From Adineta vaga (taxonomy: Eukaryota > Rotifera): a DNA stretch of 64,000 nt. Numbering within the stretch: position 1 is the first letter of the stretch; each line of letters opens with the position of its first letter. The notes beneath the pieces are model-generated. The model did not search any database, was not told the DNA's origin, and saw only the letters and a list, made by a program, of their open reading frames with translations. Shown piece by piece: positions 50,338-64,000 of this stretch. The translations under genes and the position numbers were made by a program. The stretch is taken from the NCBI GenBank assembly GCA_021613535.1, contig CP075496.1, positions 1,178,001-1,242,000 of the forward strand. The letters are read 5' to 3'.

Positions 50338-51536
50338 TCATCCTAAATATGTTTTTAATGTAGCAAAACAATCCACTTCAATCCATGGATCACAAAAAAG
50401 ATGACTTGTCGCATATAAAGCAAAAATTGTATACATCCAACCAATAAATTTTGAAAATAAAGGTTTTCGTTTAAATAATCCTTGTAAAATCAATTCAATT
50501 CCAACTAAAATTCCATGAATAAGAAAAAATAACATATATTTTCCACCTGACCATCGATCCATTGAAACTGTATACATAAATTCATGTAGAAGACCGGAAA
50601 CAAAGAAAGCAAAAACACCTGCAGAAATAATTCTTCCTTGAGATGATTTATCTTTTAAACCAGTTAATTTCGGTAGAGCAAGAAAAGCAATTCGATGAAG
50701 AATTGTTTTAATATAAATATTCCATCGACGTGACCAGAAATCATGAAGACCTACAGGTAAAAATGGATAACCTGGATAGATAGAACGTATATGAACATTC
50801 CAAAAGAAACCCATTATACCAAAAACAAGATTAATAACCATTCCAAGTGCAAAATAAAAAATAAAACCATAAAGTGCATAGATAAAGAAATGAATCAATG
50901 AAAAGAAATGTGAATTACGACTATGAAGACGAAGAATTGAATAAGGAGTAAAATGAAGAAGTATACGTAAACATATCATTTGAGATAAACCACGAAGAAT
51001 TATTAAGAAATTTTCTTCACGAGCAGAAAGTTGTTGTTGTTCTTCATTATCATCATCAAAGATCAAATAATTAAAATAAGTTAACAACGTTGGTTGAATT
51101 GATTTGATTCTGAAAAATTAGAGGAGAAAAAATAAACATCAGATGAAGTTCGATTGGAATCATTTTACTTGATGGAATTTGGTTTTGATTCGTATTTGTA
51201 TTTTGGAAATGTTGAAAAATCGATAAGAATCTGTTTGAATGTAATTTGTTGTTGAATTGACCATGGATATGTAAAAATTAATTCAATAATTTTCAAAGCA
51301 AATAGAAAACCAGTGACTGCAGAAAATATACTAACTAATGCATCAGCAAATTCCGTTTTTGAACAATGATATTTCAAAAATATCGGAATATACAAAGCTC
51401 CACTTGCACAAATCAATCCGAGAGTATGTAAAATCTTTTCCGAATGGAAATATTGTGCAAAATATATTGTTAAACATACGAAACAAATGATAAAAGCATA
51501 GATAATATAAAGATGAAGAAAAGTTATAATAATCAT
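50338..51536 (-). CDS. wax-synthase/MBOAT-like acyltransferase
   Basis: Two exons, 51536-51169 and 51109-50338, about 380 aa. Polytopic membrane protein with many spans (IIITFLHLYIIYAFIICFVC; ALYGFIFYFALGMVINLVFG). Diagnostic motifs of the wax-synthase branch of membrane-bound O-acyltransferases are HDFWSRRWNIYIKTILHRIA and the conserved His in FFVSGLLHEFMY. It likely esterifies a lipid alcohol with an acyl-CoA in the ER. The frame is open 42 bp further upstream but has no ATG there, so MIIIT was chosen; an upstream exon cannot be excluded. Confidence 0.82.
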
Positions 51537-52373
51537 TATAGGAAATCTATCGAAAGAGAATGACGTTGATTCAAGCAAATATTCAATTGAATATCAATAC
51601 TATTTTTCATTTGACAAATAAAAATGTTTACTATCAATTACTCATTTGAATACATACAGAACAGACAATCGTATATATATGTAATTAAAATCAAGTTTCT
51701 TTAATTTGATATGTCAAGCGAAACTTTTCTTTGACAAATATTTACAATATGGATTTAACAATTCAAGTAATCGATGGATCATTAGAAGAAAAAAAAGATT
51801 CGTAAAATCATAGAAGTACGATGACTAATGTAAAACAACATGAATAAATATATGTATTTTTCAGAAACTTGATCAATTGTACGTAATTCTATCGTTATGA
51901 TTTCAATGAATAAAAATAATAATAACGATACATTCTTGAAAACATTGTTTTATTTCAAAAGTCAGACTGATAAAGAATATTCTACTTGAAGAATATTTAA
52001 CCCGACATGTATAATGTCATTCATGTATCAAATTCTTCCTATCCATATTTAGATTATGTGAAGATACGTAGACTAATTTGTTTAGTATGTTCTATGAAGT
52101 AACGAAGATCAAACCAAGCGCCCTCTTTTCTCTCTCTTTTCGTGTCAACTTTCATTGGTCATGAAAATATTTGAGAGAGAAATTTTTCTTTGATAAACTT
52201 GAAAAGATTGTTTGGATGGTTGTATGAGTTATATTTCTGAGTAAGAAACATATGACAATATTTTATTTTTTTTTTGCTTGAAAGAAATGTTTGCGTAGGT
52301 GAGCATCTCTAACGAAAATGTTGTATATAGAGACGTTGTAGATAAACAGATGACTTGAATAAAAGACAATAAA
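51537..52373. other. divergent intergenic region
   Basis: About 840 bp between the divergent starts of the acyltransferase and Src; A/T-rich, no gene seen. Confidence 0.45.
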
Positions 52374-54468
<2,095 letters not shown>

Positions 54469-54849
54469 TGAGTTTTTCTCTTTCTAACGAATGATTTATT
54501 TTCTCAGGAGATATTCTTTTATCTAATATTACTTCGAATAATTCTTGGTATGGAAATCTAGAACAAACAATTGCTTCGTCTACAGATATTTTCTTGACCT
54601 TATCGGTCGAAAAATCTTTGTTATATTATTGTTTATCTTCCCGTATGCGCAATATGCTTATAAGGATATTCTTCTTTTGTTTCTTTTCTTTGCCAGATAT
54701 ATTTAATCAAAAAAGCTTTTCTTCTATGACAAGTTTATTTTCTATTTCATTGTGTTAATTCTTTCTTATCATGATTTGTTTGTTTTTTAAAAAACTAATT
54801 AAATCAATTTGTTGAAAGACGTATCAATGTTCCTACATTTCATTTTCAG
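54469..54849 (+). other. Src-STK38 spacer with splice acceptor against the next ATG
   Basis: 381 bp between two co-oriented kinase genes. It ends in TTTCATTTTCAG immediately before the ATG of the NDR kinase, a strong 3' splice site. This fits trans-splicing of a spliced leader, or a 5' UTR intron. Confidence 0.5.
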
Positions 54850-56773
<1,924 letters not shown>

Positions 56774-57145
56774 TCAAAATACAAATAAATTTCTTCCATT
56801 TATTTAAGAACAGTCATTGTTTTTTTTTTGTTGCTTTTGTTCGACAATGAAATAGACCGACAGATTGAATACGTTCAAACCCGTTGTTAACTTTTTTTTA
56901 ATACGAATAAATATGTTCAAATTTTGTACATAGAGAGAATATAAAATATACAAATAAATAAAGCTCGATTCTTTGTTTTTTGTAAAATGCGATAAGAGAA
57001 TTTTTATTGAGATCACATATTCCCACAAGTGTCAAACCAAACGAACTACCGAAATTGGGTTTACAATTTTACGGGAGGGATATTTTCGGATAGAACAGTC
57101 ATTCAATGGTTATAAATAGACTACAGTTCATTTTTTACCTGCATA
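56774..57145. other. intergenic, no gene seen
   Basis: A/T-rich spacer including STK38 3' UTR; a TTTTACAG acceptor-like site near 57160 leads into the transporter pseudogene. Confidence 0.4.
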
Positions 57146-58020
57146 ATGTTTATTTTACAGGGAGGCAAAATTCGTACGGAAGTTATTAATAAGAGAAGGG
57201 TCATCTATAGTATTCTATTGAGTCATCATGCGGCAAATGAATGGCTTGTATCATCAACCGAATTTTTTATTGATGCTTATGATGTCTTTGTTATTAATCT
57301 TATTTCATCTATGCTTGGTTATGTTTATTATCAACATCAAATTAATCTTGTTCCATCGGCTATTCAAGGCGTTTTAAAAGGTATCACTAATGCTGGCAGT
57401 CTTTTTGGTCAAATTCTATTTGGTATATTAGGCAATAGTAAAGGTCGAAAAAGTATTTATGGAATTGAATTATTAGTTATTATTATTGCTTCACTCGGTT
57501 CAGCTATGGCTGGATCAACTGCAACAGGTGTTGGTGCACTTGGCTTTCTTGGATTTTGGTGTTTTCTGTTAGGAATTGGTATTGGTGGTGATTATCCAAT
57601 GTCTGCAACAGTTTCAAGTGAAGGTCATCGTGGATAAATGCTTGCTCTGACATTTTCGATGCAAAGTTCGAGACAATTCTTATGGCTATTTTCAAACATG
57701 CAATTGAATCTGATCAAATAAATATTGATTATGTTTGGCGTATTTTTTGTGCTCTGGGTATTTTATCTGCTATATGTACCATTTATTCTCGATTTCATTT
57801 ACCTGTATCAGCACGTTATTTTCAACAAGTACTTAAGAATATCGAATTAGCCGAACAAAGAAAAACGTATGCATTAGGAAAGGAAAATCTGAATTCAAAT
57901 AATTCTATTTATCAGTTCATAACCTTTTCAGTATTCGACCAGATAGATTTTTGTAGGATAATTCTCACATACTGGTTGACTGACATCGTCTGGCACTTCA
58001 GGGTTTCGAGTAATAATTAA
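57146..58020 (+). pseudogene. PHO84-type phosphate:proton symporter (MFS), broken
   Basis: The first half is well preserved: FFIDAYDVFVINLISSMLGY (signature near TM1), GSLFGQILFGILGNSKGRKS (MFS loop 2-3) and IGIGGDYPMSATVSSEGHRG. The frame then meets TAA (57635-57637). MLALTFSMQ follows in the same frame, and the sense soon moves to another frame (IDYVWRIFCALGILSAICTI; RFHLPVSARYFQQVLKNIEL) and fades out by 58020. About half of the roughly 500-residue transporter is missing. The FFIDAYD/GGDYPMSAT combination is that of fungal, plant and protist phosphate transporters, so the parent may be a horizontally acquired gene; that is inference. Confidence 0.75.
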
Positions 58021-60961
58021 TTGCAAAGTGCATATTTCCACTCTTACTCCTACGACCACTTTTCATTTTGATGGATCCTGTTGCGCGGAAATATCGTGTT
58101 AAAGAAATGACATGAATTAGTACTATCTTTATGCGACAAAAAAGTACATATGATATTGAATTACCAAAGAGAATGTTCTGTACGATGATCAATTCAAAAT
58201 TACATTTTGATGAATGTAAATACTTTCAAGTGATTAAAATAACAAAAATCAAAGATATAAAACAATGTAATTATATACGATAGATTATGTTTTTTTTTCT
58301 TCATTATATATAATCGTTGACAAAGCTTGAAAAACTTGACTTTCAAATTCAAAGTTAATGTAATGACATTTATTAGTTATTCTGACGTCTTTCTCAAACA
58401 TTTCTGTGCAACGAATGAAGATCTTTCCGTTAATTGTAGAGCAGCAGGTGATATTCTAGTTATATTTACATATAAGATTCTTTTTCTTCGTCATACATTT
58501 GCTATATTTGTGTATATTCATTTCATTAGTTATATTACAATAATTTGAATTGAATGAATAACAAACGTCAACTTCTGCATCGTCAATTGAATTTTAAATG
58601 TTCTCAAAAAGTTCTCCATTGGAAATAGATGTCTTGTAAGTTTTAGAATATAACCTTTATCTTCATTGTTTTGATTTCATGTGAAAACTGAATGTAAAAC
58701 ATCAAGAATCTCACTTTCTTCTATCTATAGATTTTTTCTTCTTAGTCGTCTCGCGATTCTATGCAGGAACTATATTATTCTTGTAGGAAATTGTTTTTCT
58801 CGCTATAGATCTTTAAAATAGAAACAATTTTAATAAATTAATCAACTAGAAGATTAAAAAAAAAGAACTCATCGGATCAATATGTATTTCGATCAAAACC
58901 TATACTCGATGGTTTTTTTTCCTCGTATAAACAGTTATCTTATTATTACTATCGTTCATGAAAGTTTAAGCGTACTAATTAAATCTTTTGATATGATATT
59001 TATACAAAAATACGAGAATGAATTTTTGTTTAATTTGTATTCAATCAAAAGAGTTCTGTTTTTCAACTCTATATTTAACAAACACTAAGTTCTTCGTAAT
59101 TATTACTCTTTCATTGAAACTCGACTATATTCAGATCAAATATAACTATTGTCTCTAAGTACTTGTGACAGTTAAGAGTATAGAATGCTTGAATTCATCT
59201 GGAAATTTCGCACTTATAGAACGCACAGGAAAAGTAGTATCATGATTAAATTCTAAATGCTTAGATAGACAAAAATCGTCTATATTATTAATAAGTCTCT
59301 CGTGACATAAAAAATTCAAAGTTCAAGTTTATATATTTAAAAATAATTTGAAAGAAAAACTGAAAATATTATCTTTTGTATCTATTCTTTTACCTGGATT
59401 AAGATTGATATGTGTTATGATTGGTTTCACTTCAATGAATCTTTATTGATTAAATCGATTTCTTTTTGCTTCAATCTTGATTGACAAATATTGAAATGAC
59501 ATATAGGCTTTTCAAAAGAATAATTCCGATTATAAAGATAAGTGTTTATTCATTGATAATTAGAAAGAAAATGATCGCTTATCCGGGCTTTTTTTTCTTC
59601 TTATTGTATAAATACAAAGGAGAATCATTTTATGTCAGAATTAGATACTTGAAAGATAAAGATTTCCAGGTAGGTAAATGTAACATCCATTGACGATTAT
59701 GTTTAAACCTTCTTTTCATATTATTCTTTCGTAGAATGATTATCATCATTTGACAGGTCAAAGGACATTCTATATGGAATATAGTTTCGTTTAATTTATA
59801 CGTTCTATTGAATTTAAGAAATTACTTGTTGAATAGAACGATGATCTTCATATTTGGTCGTTCCGATCATTTCTTTTGTATTTATCGAGATAAAAAAGAA
59901 AGAGATTAAGAAATCTTGTTACTTTCGATGATGAAATTCTATTAGAGATATAAAACTATGTTAATTGATGTTGACAAGTGAGAAAAAAGAAGATTGAGAA
60001 ACCTGAGAAATAAATTGATGAACGTCTGAAAACATAAAAAAATCGAACGAAAAATTTCCTCGATTTATAGACATGAATAGGATTAATCATATTTAATATG
60101 GATTCATAAATAAACATCAACAGAACAGAACCCTAATCTTTGAACTATCACGAGAAAGTTCTGTACTCAATGTCATTTCTTTCTTGTAAGTATCATATTA
60201 CTAAGATTTGTTTCTCAATTGCATAAAATCTCCTCATTAGTTTGAATTCGATCAGTTTTTATTTATCAACAAAAGAAAAATTTCATTTGATATTTCAAAC
60301 AAAGCAATTCTATTGTTATTTGATTCTATTAACATCTAATTGACATATGAATACATTTAGTTCTTCGTGATCTGACGATCTATATTTTTCAAATAAACAA
60401 CTGTTCGTCTAGAATTTCATCTATTTCTGTACATTAGTATGATAAACAAAACAATATTGTTTTTTCCTCTTTCGAAATGAATGTATCTCGTCGTCTTCTT
60501 GACATAATTGATTTATAATAGTATCGTAACATTATCAAGACTAGTAGAAACTACTAATAGTCTTGTCAAGAAAAAAAATATATCGTTACGGAATAAATAC
60601 ATCGAAACAAAAGAGTTAGTTTGTATAGATCTAGTTATTAGGATATTTCTTATTTAACATGCATGGATTAATGATAGATTTTACTAATTGAAAATTGTTG
60701 TACAAAGATTTTCTTCTTTCGATAAGTAAAAAAGCTTATTAAATACTATTTTGGTTTCTTAGCCGATCGTCTCTTCAAATAAATTCAATTCTATTTTAAG
60801 AACGCTAATGTGTTCCTGTAGAACAAATTATGATATAATAGATAGATAAGTAAGCAAAAATCACCGACCATATATTTTCTTGAACTTACTGTTTTAAGTT
60901 GTATAACTTAATAGAAAAAGAAAGAGTAGATTGCTTTTGAGTACATAGAGGAAAATTAAAC
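58021..60961. other. gene-poor 2.9 kb region
   Basis: No supported gene. Items seen: a hairpin at 60537-60566 (arms CAAGACTAGTAG and CTACTAATAGTCTTG, three-base bulge) and a weak C/D-like arrangement at 59923-60010 with only a 4-bp A/T-rich stem. Short open frames (58327, 58882, 59481) look random. Confidence 0.4.
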
Positions 60962-61478
60962 GGGAAACGGACAGTTGCTCGTCGGACGATTGCTCGCTAG
61001 AATAGTTGCTCACAAAAATCCGTTTCGAGGTAAAGTCATAAATAACACAAAGATGTTCTTAATTGGTAAAAGGTTCTCAGTGAACAAGAAAACAAAAAAC
61101 GTCTACATAGATAATAAACGTAGGATGTATTTTGAGTGAGAGCGTGGATGTCTATCCGTCTTTTTCACTTGAGATCCTCGCTGAGATCCACACCAGAGCT
61201 GAGCATATAATAGAACATACGCCTCGTTCTGCAGGTAAGGGTTTCACTTTTAATCCTGTCTTATCCGCTCCACAAGACGAGTGGGTCAGAGCAGCAGGCA
61301 TAGCAGAATGAAACAGTTTGTCCTATGCTTACCTCGGAGCAACATTCATTCTATAATAATATTTACTTAATTGTCTCACTTTTGTTCTGAATTTTATCAA
61401 TTAAAATTAGATGATTATGGCATCTGTGATCAAACATAATAACGAGCAAATATCCTAGCGAGCAACTGTCCTGAACTT
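60962..61478. mobile_element. MITE-like non-autonomous element with inverted repeats
   Basis: A 517 bp block, locally richer in G+C than its surroundings. Perfect 13-bp inverted repeats GGACAGTTGCTCG (60969-60981) and CGAGCAACTGTCC (61459-61471) flank it, and related GCTCG/GCTCAC-type repeats lie further inside on both arms (GATTGCTCGCTAG against CTAGCGAGCAA). A perfect 9-bp direct repeat AAATTAAAC (60953-60961 and 61479-61487) lies just outside and could be the target-site duplication. There is no coding frame. The 9-bp duplication would suggest a Mutator-like or similar family; the inverted repeats start 7 bp inside, so exact ends are uncertain. Confidence 0.6.
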
Positions 61479-62715
61479 AAATTAAACATGACAGAAGTTT
61501 GAAATATATCAAATTCTCTTTGGTAAGAAAAAGAGAAAAGTACATTATTATTTTTAGACAGTACGGAATGAAGGATAATATATAGAAGAAATATTCTCAG
61601 TAGTTTCTTCAAAAAAATTTCTGATCTTAAATTACATTAAAACTAAAGTAGGCAAATTGCGTTTCGGCTCGTTCTATAAAGGTGAACAACAGCTATTTTT
61701 TCTTAAGTGATTTTTCTACTCGTTATGCATGTCAATTATATATTACTTAAGATTTTGTTATTTTACTTTCAGTTCAAGTTCTTTATGAAAACTAAACGAG
61801 GAAGTTCAGTATTGTTCTTTATAGATTAGAAAAGATTTTCCTAAGGTTTTCTTTTTCTCATTTGCAAACTATTTAATCAAAAAAACAAGAATTACAATAT
61901 ATGTTTTTCTACTGTTTCTCGTTCTTTTTCTCTCTTGTTAACTATTGTTTATGTCTATACAATCTTCGATTATAATTATTAGGAACAATTCTAAGGGCGA
62001 GTTTTTCTTTTCTCAGATGAAAAGAAAATATATCTTATCAGTTTCTTGTTTATGTTCTACCTGCGTATTTTGTGTACCAACTGTCTGTTTACGTATTTAC
62101 AATGGTTTGATAAAAGAAAATCTGTTACTCTATTTTATAAATCATACTAAAGTCTTCGTAACCATTTATATCAATGAATATACTTTTATCAGGATAAAAA
62201 GAGAACATATGTTGTAGAGAAATAATCACAATGAAAATATGTTTTAGTCAAGTAGAATAAATTGATGATGTCAATTGATTGAAAACAAAGCATTCATCTT
62301 TAGAAGAAAAAAAAAGAATTTTGTTATCTCTGTATCAAATTTCTCTTGAAAGCAAAAACTATATTTGTAAGTAGGCGAATATATCTTCTTTTTTTCTCAT
62401 CTCTGGCATTTAGTAGATGTTGAAAAGAGAAAGAGAGAAAGCAGAAGGAAGAAAATCGATGGATCATCGTTTCTCTCGTTTTCTTTCATGAGAGAAGAGA
62501 AGAGAAGAGAAGAGAAAAAAACTGAAAAACGAGACTACATCGGGCAAAAAAAAAGAAGCAGATGAGAATCTTGTTCGTTGTCTGTTAATAATAATGACGA
62601 TAATGATAATGTTTTCTGTAATAAACTATACCATTGAGACATTTTCGGAGATTATTTTCTTACTGACTGGTCTATATAACAAAGATTCCGTTTTTATTTT
62701 TAGATAAAAAGTTAC
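61479..62715. other. intergenic with simple repeat
   Basis: Purine-rich (GAGAA)n run at about 62488-62517; (AATGAT)-like repeats near 62590. TATTTTTAG at 62695-62703 is an acceptor 12 bases before the GPCR start, compatible with trans-splicing or a 5' UTR intron. Confidence 0.45.
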
Positions 62716-63744
62716 ATGACACACACATCGATCAATGCTTCTGCTCTAATAAATGGAACAAGCAATAAAATGTCGACGTTAATTGCGATTGAACAATATA
62801 TGTCAATTTATGGTCCGTTTGTTTTAACAACTCTCGGAATAATTGGTAATATTCTTTCAATCTTAATCTTTTTATCACCTAGATATCGTCGTCAATCATC
62901 ACATTTTTATCTTCTCTCACTTGCATTATCTGATCTATGTTTTCTTATTATAAACCTAATTGAAGATACATTTCGTAATCATAATGAATTATATCATTCA
63001 CGTATAAATATTCTTGATCGAAGTTCAACAATAATTTGTATACTCGTTCAATATGCACGAAATACAACACGTTTATTATCATCATGGATTATTGTTGCAT
63101 TTACAATTGAACGTCTTCTCGTGGTATTTTATCCATTAAAACGAGCGATTATTTGTCGAAGAAAGATTGCTCGTTGCGTTGTTCTACTTCTTTTTCTTGC
63201 ATGTATTTTAATTAATTTCAATGTACCATTACATTATGGAATAATTAAAGCTTCTGATCTACCAGACGAAAAAGAAACAATCTGTGATATTATACCGATA
63301 CTTCGTTCGATTTATATGAGATTTGCGATTGGTTCAATGATTGCTGTATATTTAGTACCTATGTGTATAATTACGATTATTAATATGCTTATTTGTTGTA
63401 AATTATGGAGTAAAAGTTTATTAACAGAAAAAGATGAAAACAAAAAATGCTCAAATCGAAAGTAAATTGATTTCGAAATGAATTTTTAATGATTTGTATT
63501 TTTGTTTCTTGTTAGAATTCAATTGAAACATTCTCGTCGTCGATTTTATCTCTCAGATTTTGTATCATGTTTACATCCATCTTCATCTTTCTCTTCCTCA
63601 TCAAATAATTTCAAAGATATTGAACAATTTAACAAATCACATAATTCATCATCAAACCAATATCCATTAAGTCGACCTTTGATACTCAATGAACTAAGCA
63701 CGTCCCAGGTAGAATATTTTCTTCAACAATCTAAGATTGTCTAA
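62716..63744 (+). CDS. rhodopsin-like GPCR truncated after TM5
   Basis: Two exons, 62716-63461 and 63516-63744, about 324 aa. The N-terminus has NAS, NGT sequons. TM1 is TTLGIIGNILSILIFL, TM2 FYLLSLALSDLCFLIINLI, TM3 starts near ICILVQYARNTTRLLSSWII with ERL in place of DRY, TM4 CVVLLLFLACILINF and TM5 MIAVYLVPMCIITIINMLIC. The second exon then encodes a basic, Ser/Asn-rich tail (HSRRRFYLSDFVSC, SSSFSSSSNN) to a stop, with no hydrophobic span for TM6 or TM7. The splice (CGAA|GTAAAT to GTTAG) is in phase. Either a genuine five-TM receptor relative or a receptor that lost its 3' end. Confidence 0.78.
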
Positions 63745-64000
63745 TAATATGTTTCGACATAATAATATATATAAGAATATTCAAATTCTTATTGACAGAA
63801 TTTGCTTTAGGCAATTCATATTTGTAAAGTTGACAGAAAGGAAAATTATCTGCCTTTTCATGATTAGGAAGAACTCAGACGCCTACATTGTCACTTGTTC
63901 TGTTACAAACAAGGTCGATATTCGAAAGAGATACAATTTCTTTTCTTTTTCTTCTTCTTCTTCTTCTCATAAACAAATGAAGAATATTAATGATAGTTTT
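63745..64000. other. window end, simple repeat
   Basis: 3' flank of the truncated GPCR with a (TTC)n run at about 63949-63967; no gene visible before the window ends. Confidence 0.4.

Noticed and set aside
59923-60010. C/D-like arrangement ATGATGA ... CTGA with TTTC/GAAA stem
   Set aside because: Only a 4-bp A/T-rich stem in A/T-rich DNA, no host intron; expected by chance.

Overview
The window looks like nuclear DNA of a bdelloid rotifer (Adineta/Rotaria-like; the genus is an inference). The signs are strong A+T richness, genes split by many 45-70 bp GT-AG introns, strong 3' splice acceptors lying directly against several start codons (as expected with spliced-leader trans-splicing), bdelloid-style ADP-ribosyltransferase/TPR and divergent GPCR genes, and metazoan orthologues such as Gq alpha, ferlin, Src, NDR kinase, ERICH3 and microcephalin. 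No rRNA, tRNA, CRISPR array or intact transposase gene was recognised.

Layout. 0-5 kb: a calmodulin-like gene (-) with a long N-terminal extension and a small unrecognised spliced gene (-). 5-10 kb: Gq alpha (+), a pyrimidine-rich tract, RPS15 (+) and a peptide-type GPCR (-). 10.3-14.8 kb: gene-poor. 14.8-16 kb: a DAPIT/ATP5MK-like gene (-) diverging from a small coiled protein gene (+). 16-24.7 kb: a complete ferlin (-). 25-31 kb: a FAAH2-like amidase (+) and an ART/TPR protein (-). 31.8-35.2 kb: UBE2M and NOL9 (+), 53 bp apart and likely one operon. 35.4-39.4 kb: an ERICH3 homologue carrying PLAT-like domains (-). 40-52 kb: small membrane, secreted and enzyme genes (repeat-rich membrane protein, claudin-like, DHCR24-like, CX3C secreted peptide, 4-TM protein, MCPH1-like, LicD-like, wax-synthase-like) and one membrane-protein pseudogene. 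52.4-56.8 kb: Src followed by NDR/STK38 (+). 57-58 kb: a broken PHO84-type phosphate transporter. 58-62.7 kb: gene-poor, with a 517 bp MITE-like element. 62.7-63.7 kb: a GPCR ending after TM5.

The most notable hidden structure is a set of three candidate box C/D snoRNAs, each with box C ATGATGA, box D CTGA and a perfect closing stem. One is in the long last intron of Gq alpha, one in the long NOL9 intron and one downstream of the amidase. In two conserved genes (NOL9 and Src) the frame is lost by one base at a short C run, which suggests homopolymer sequencing errors rather than true pseudogenes. All exon boundaries were read by eye from splice signals and family conservation. Family assignments come from recognised motifs, not from database searches.
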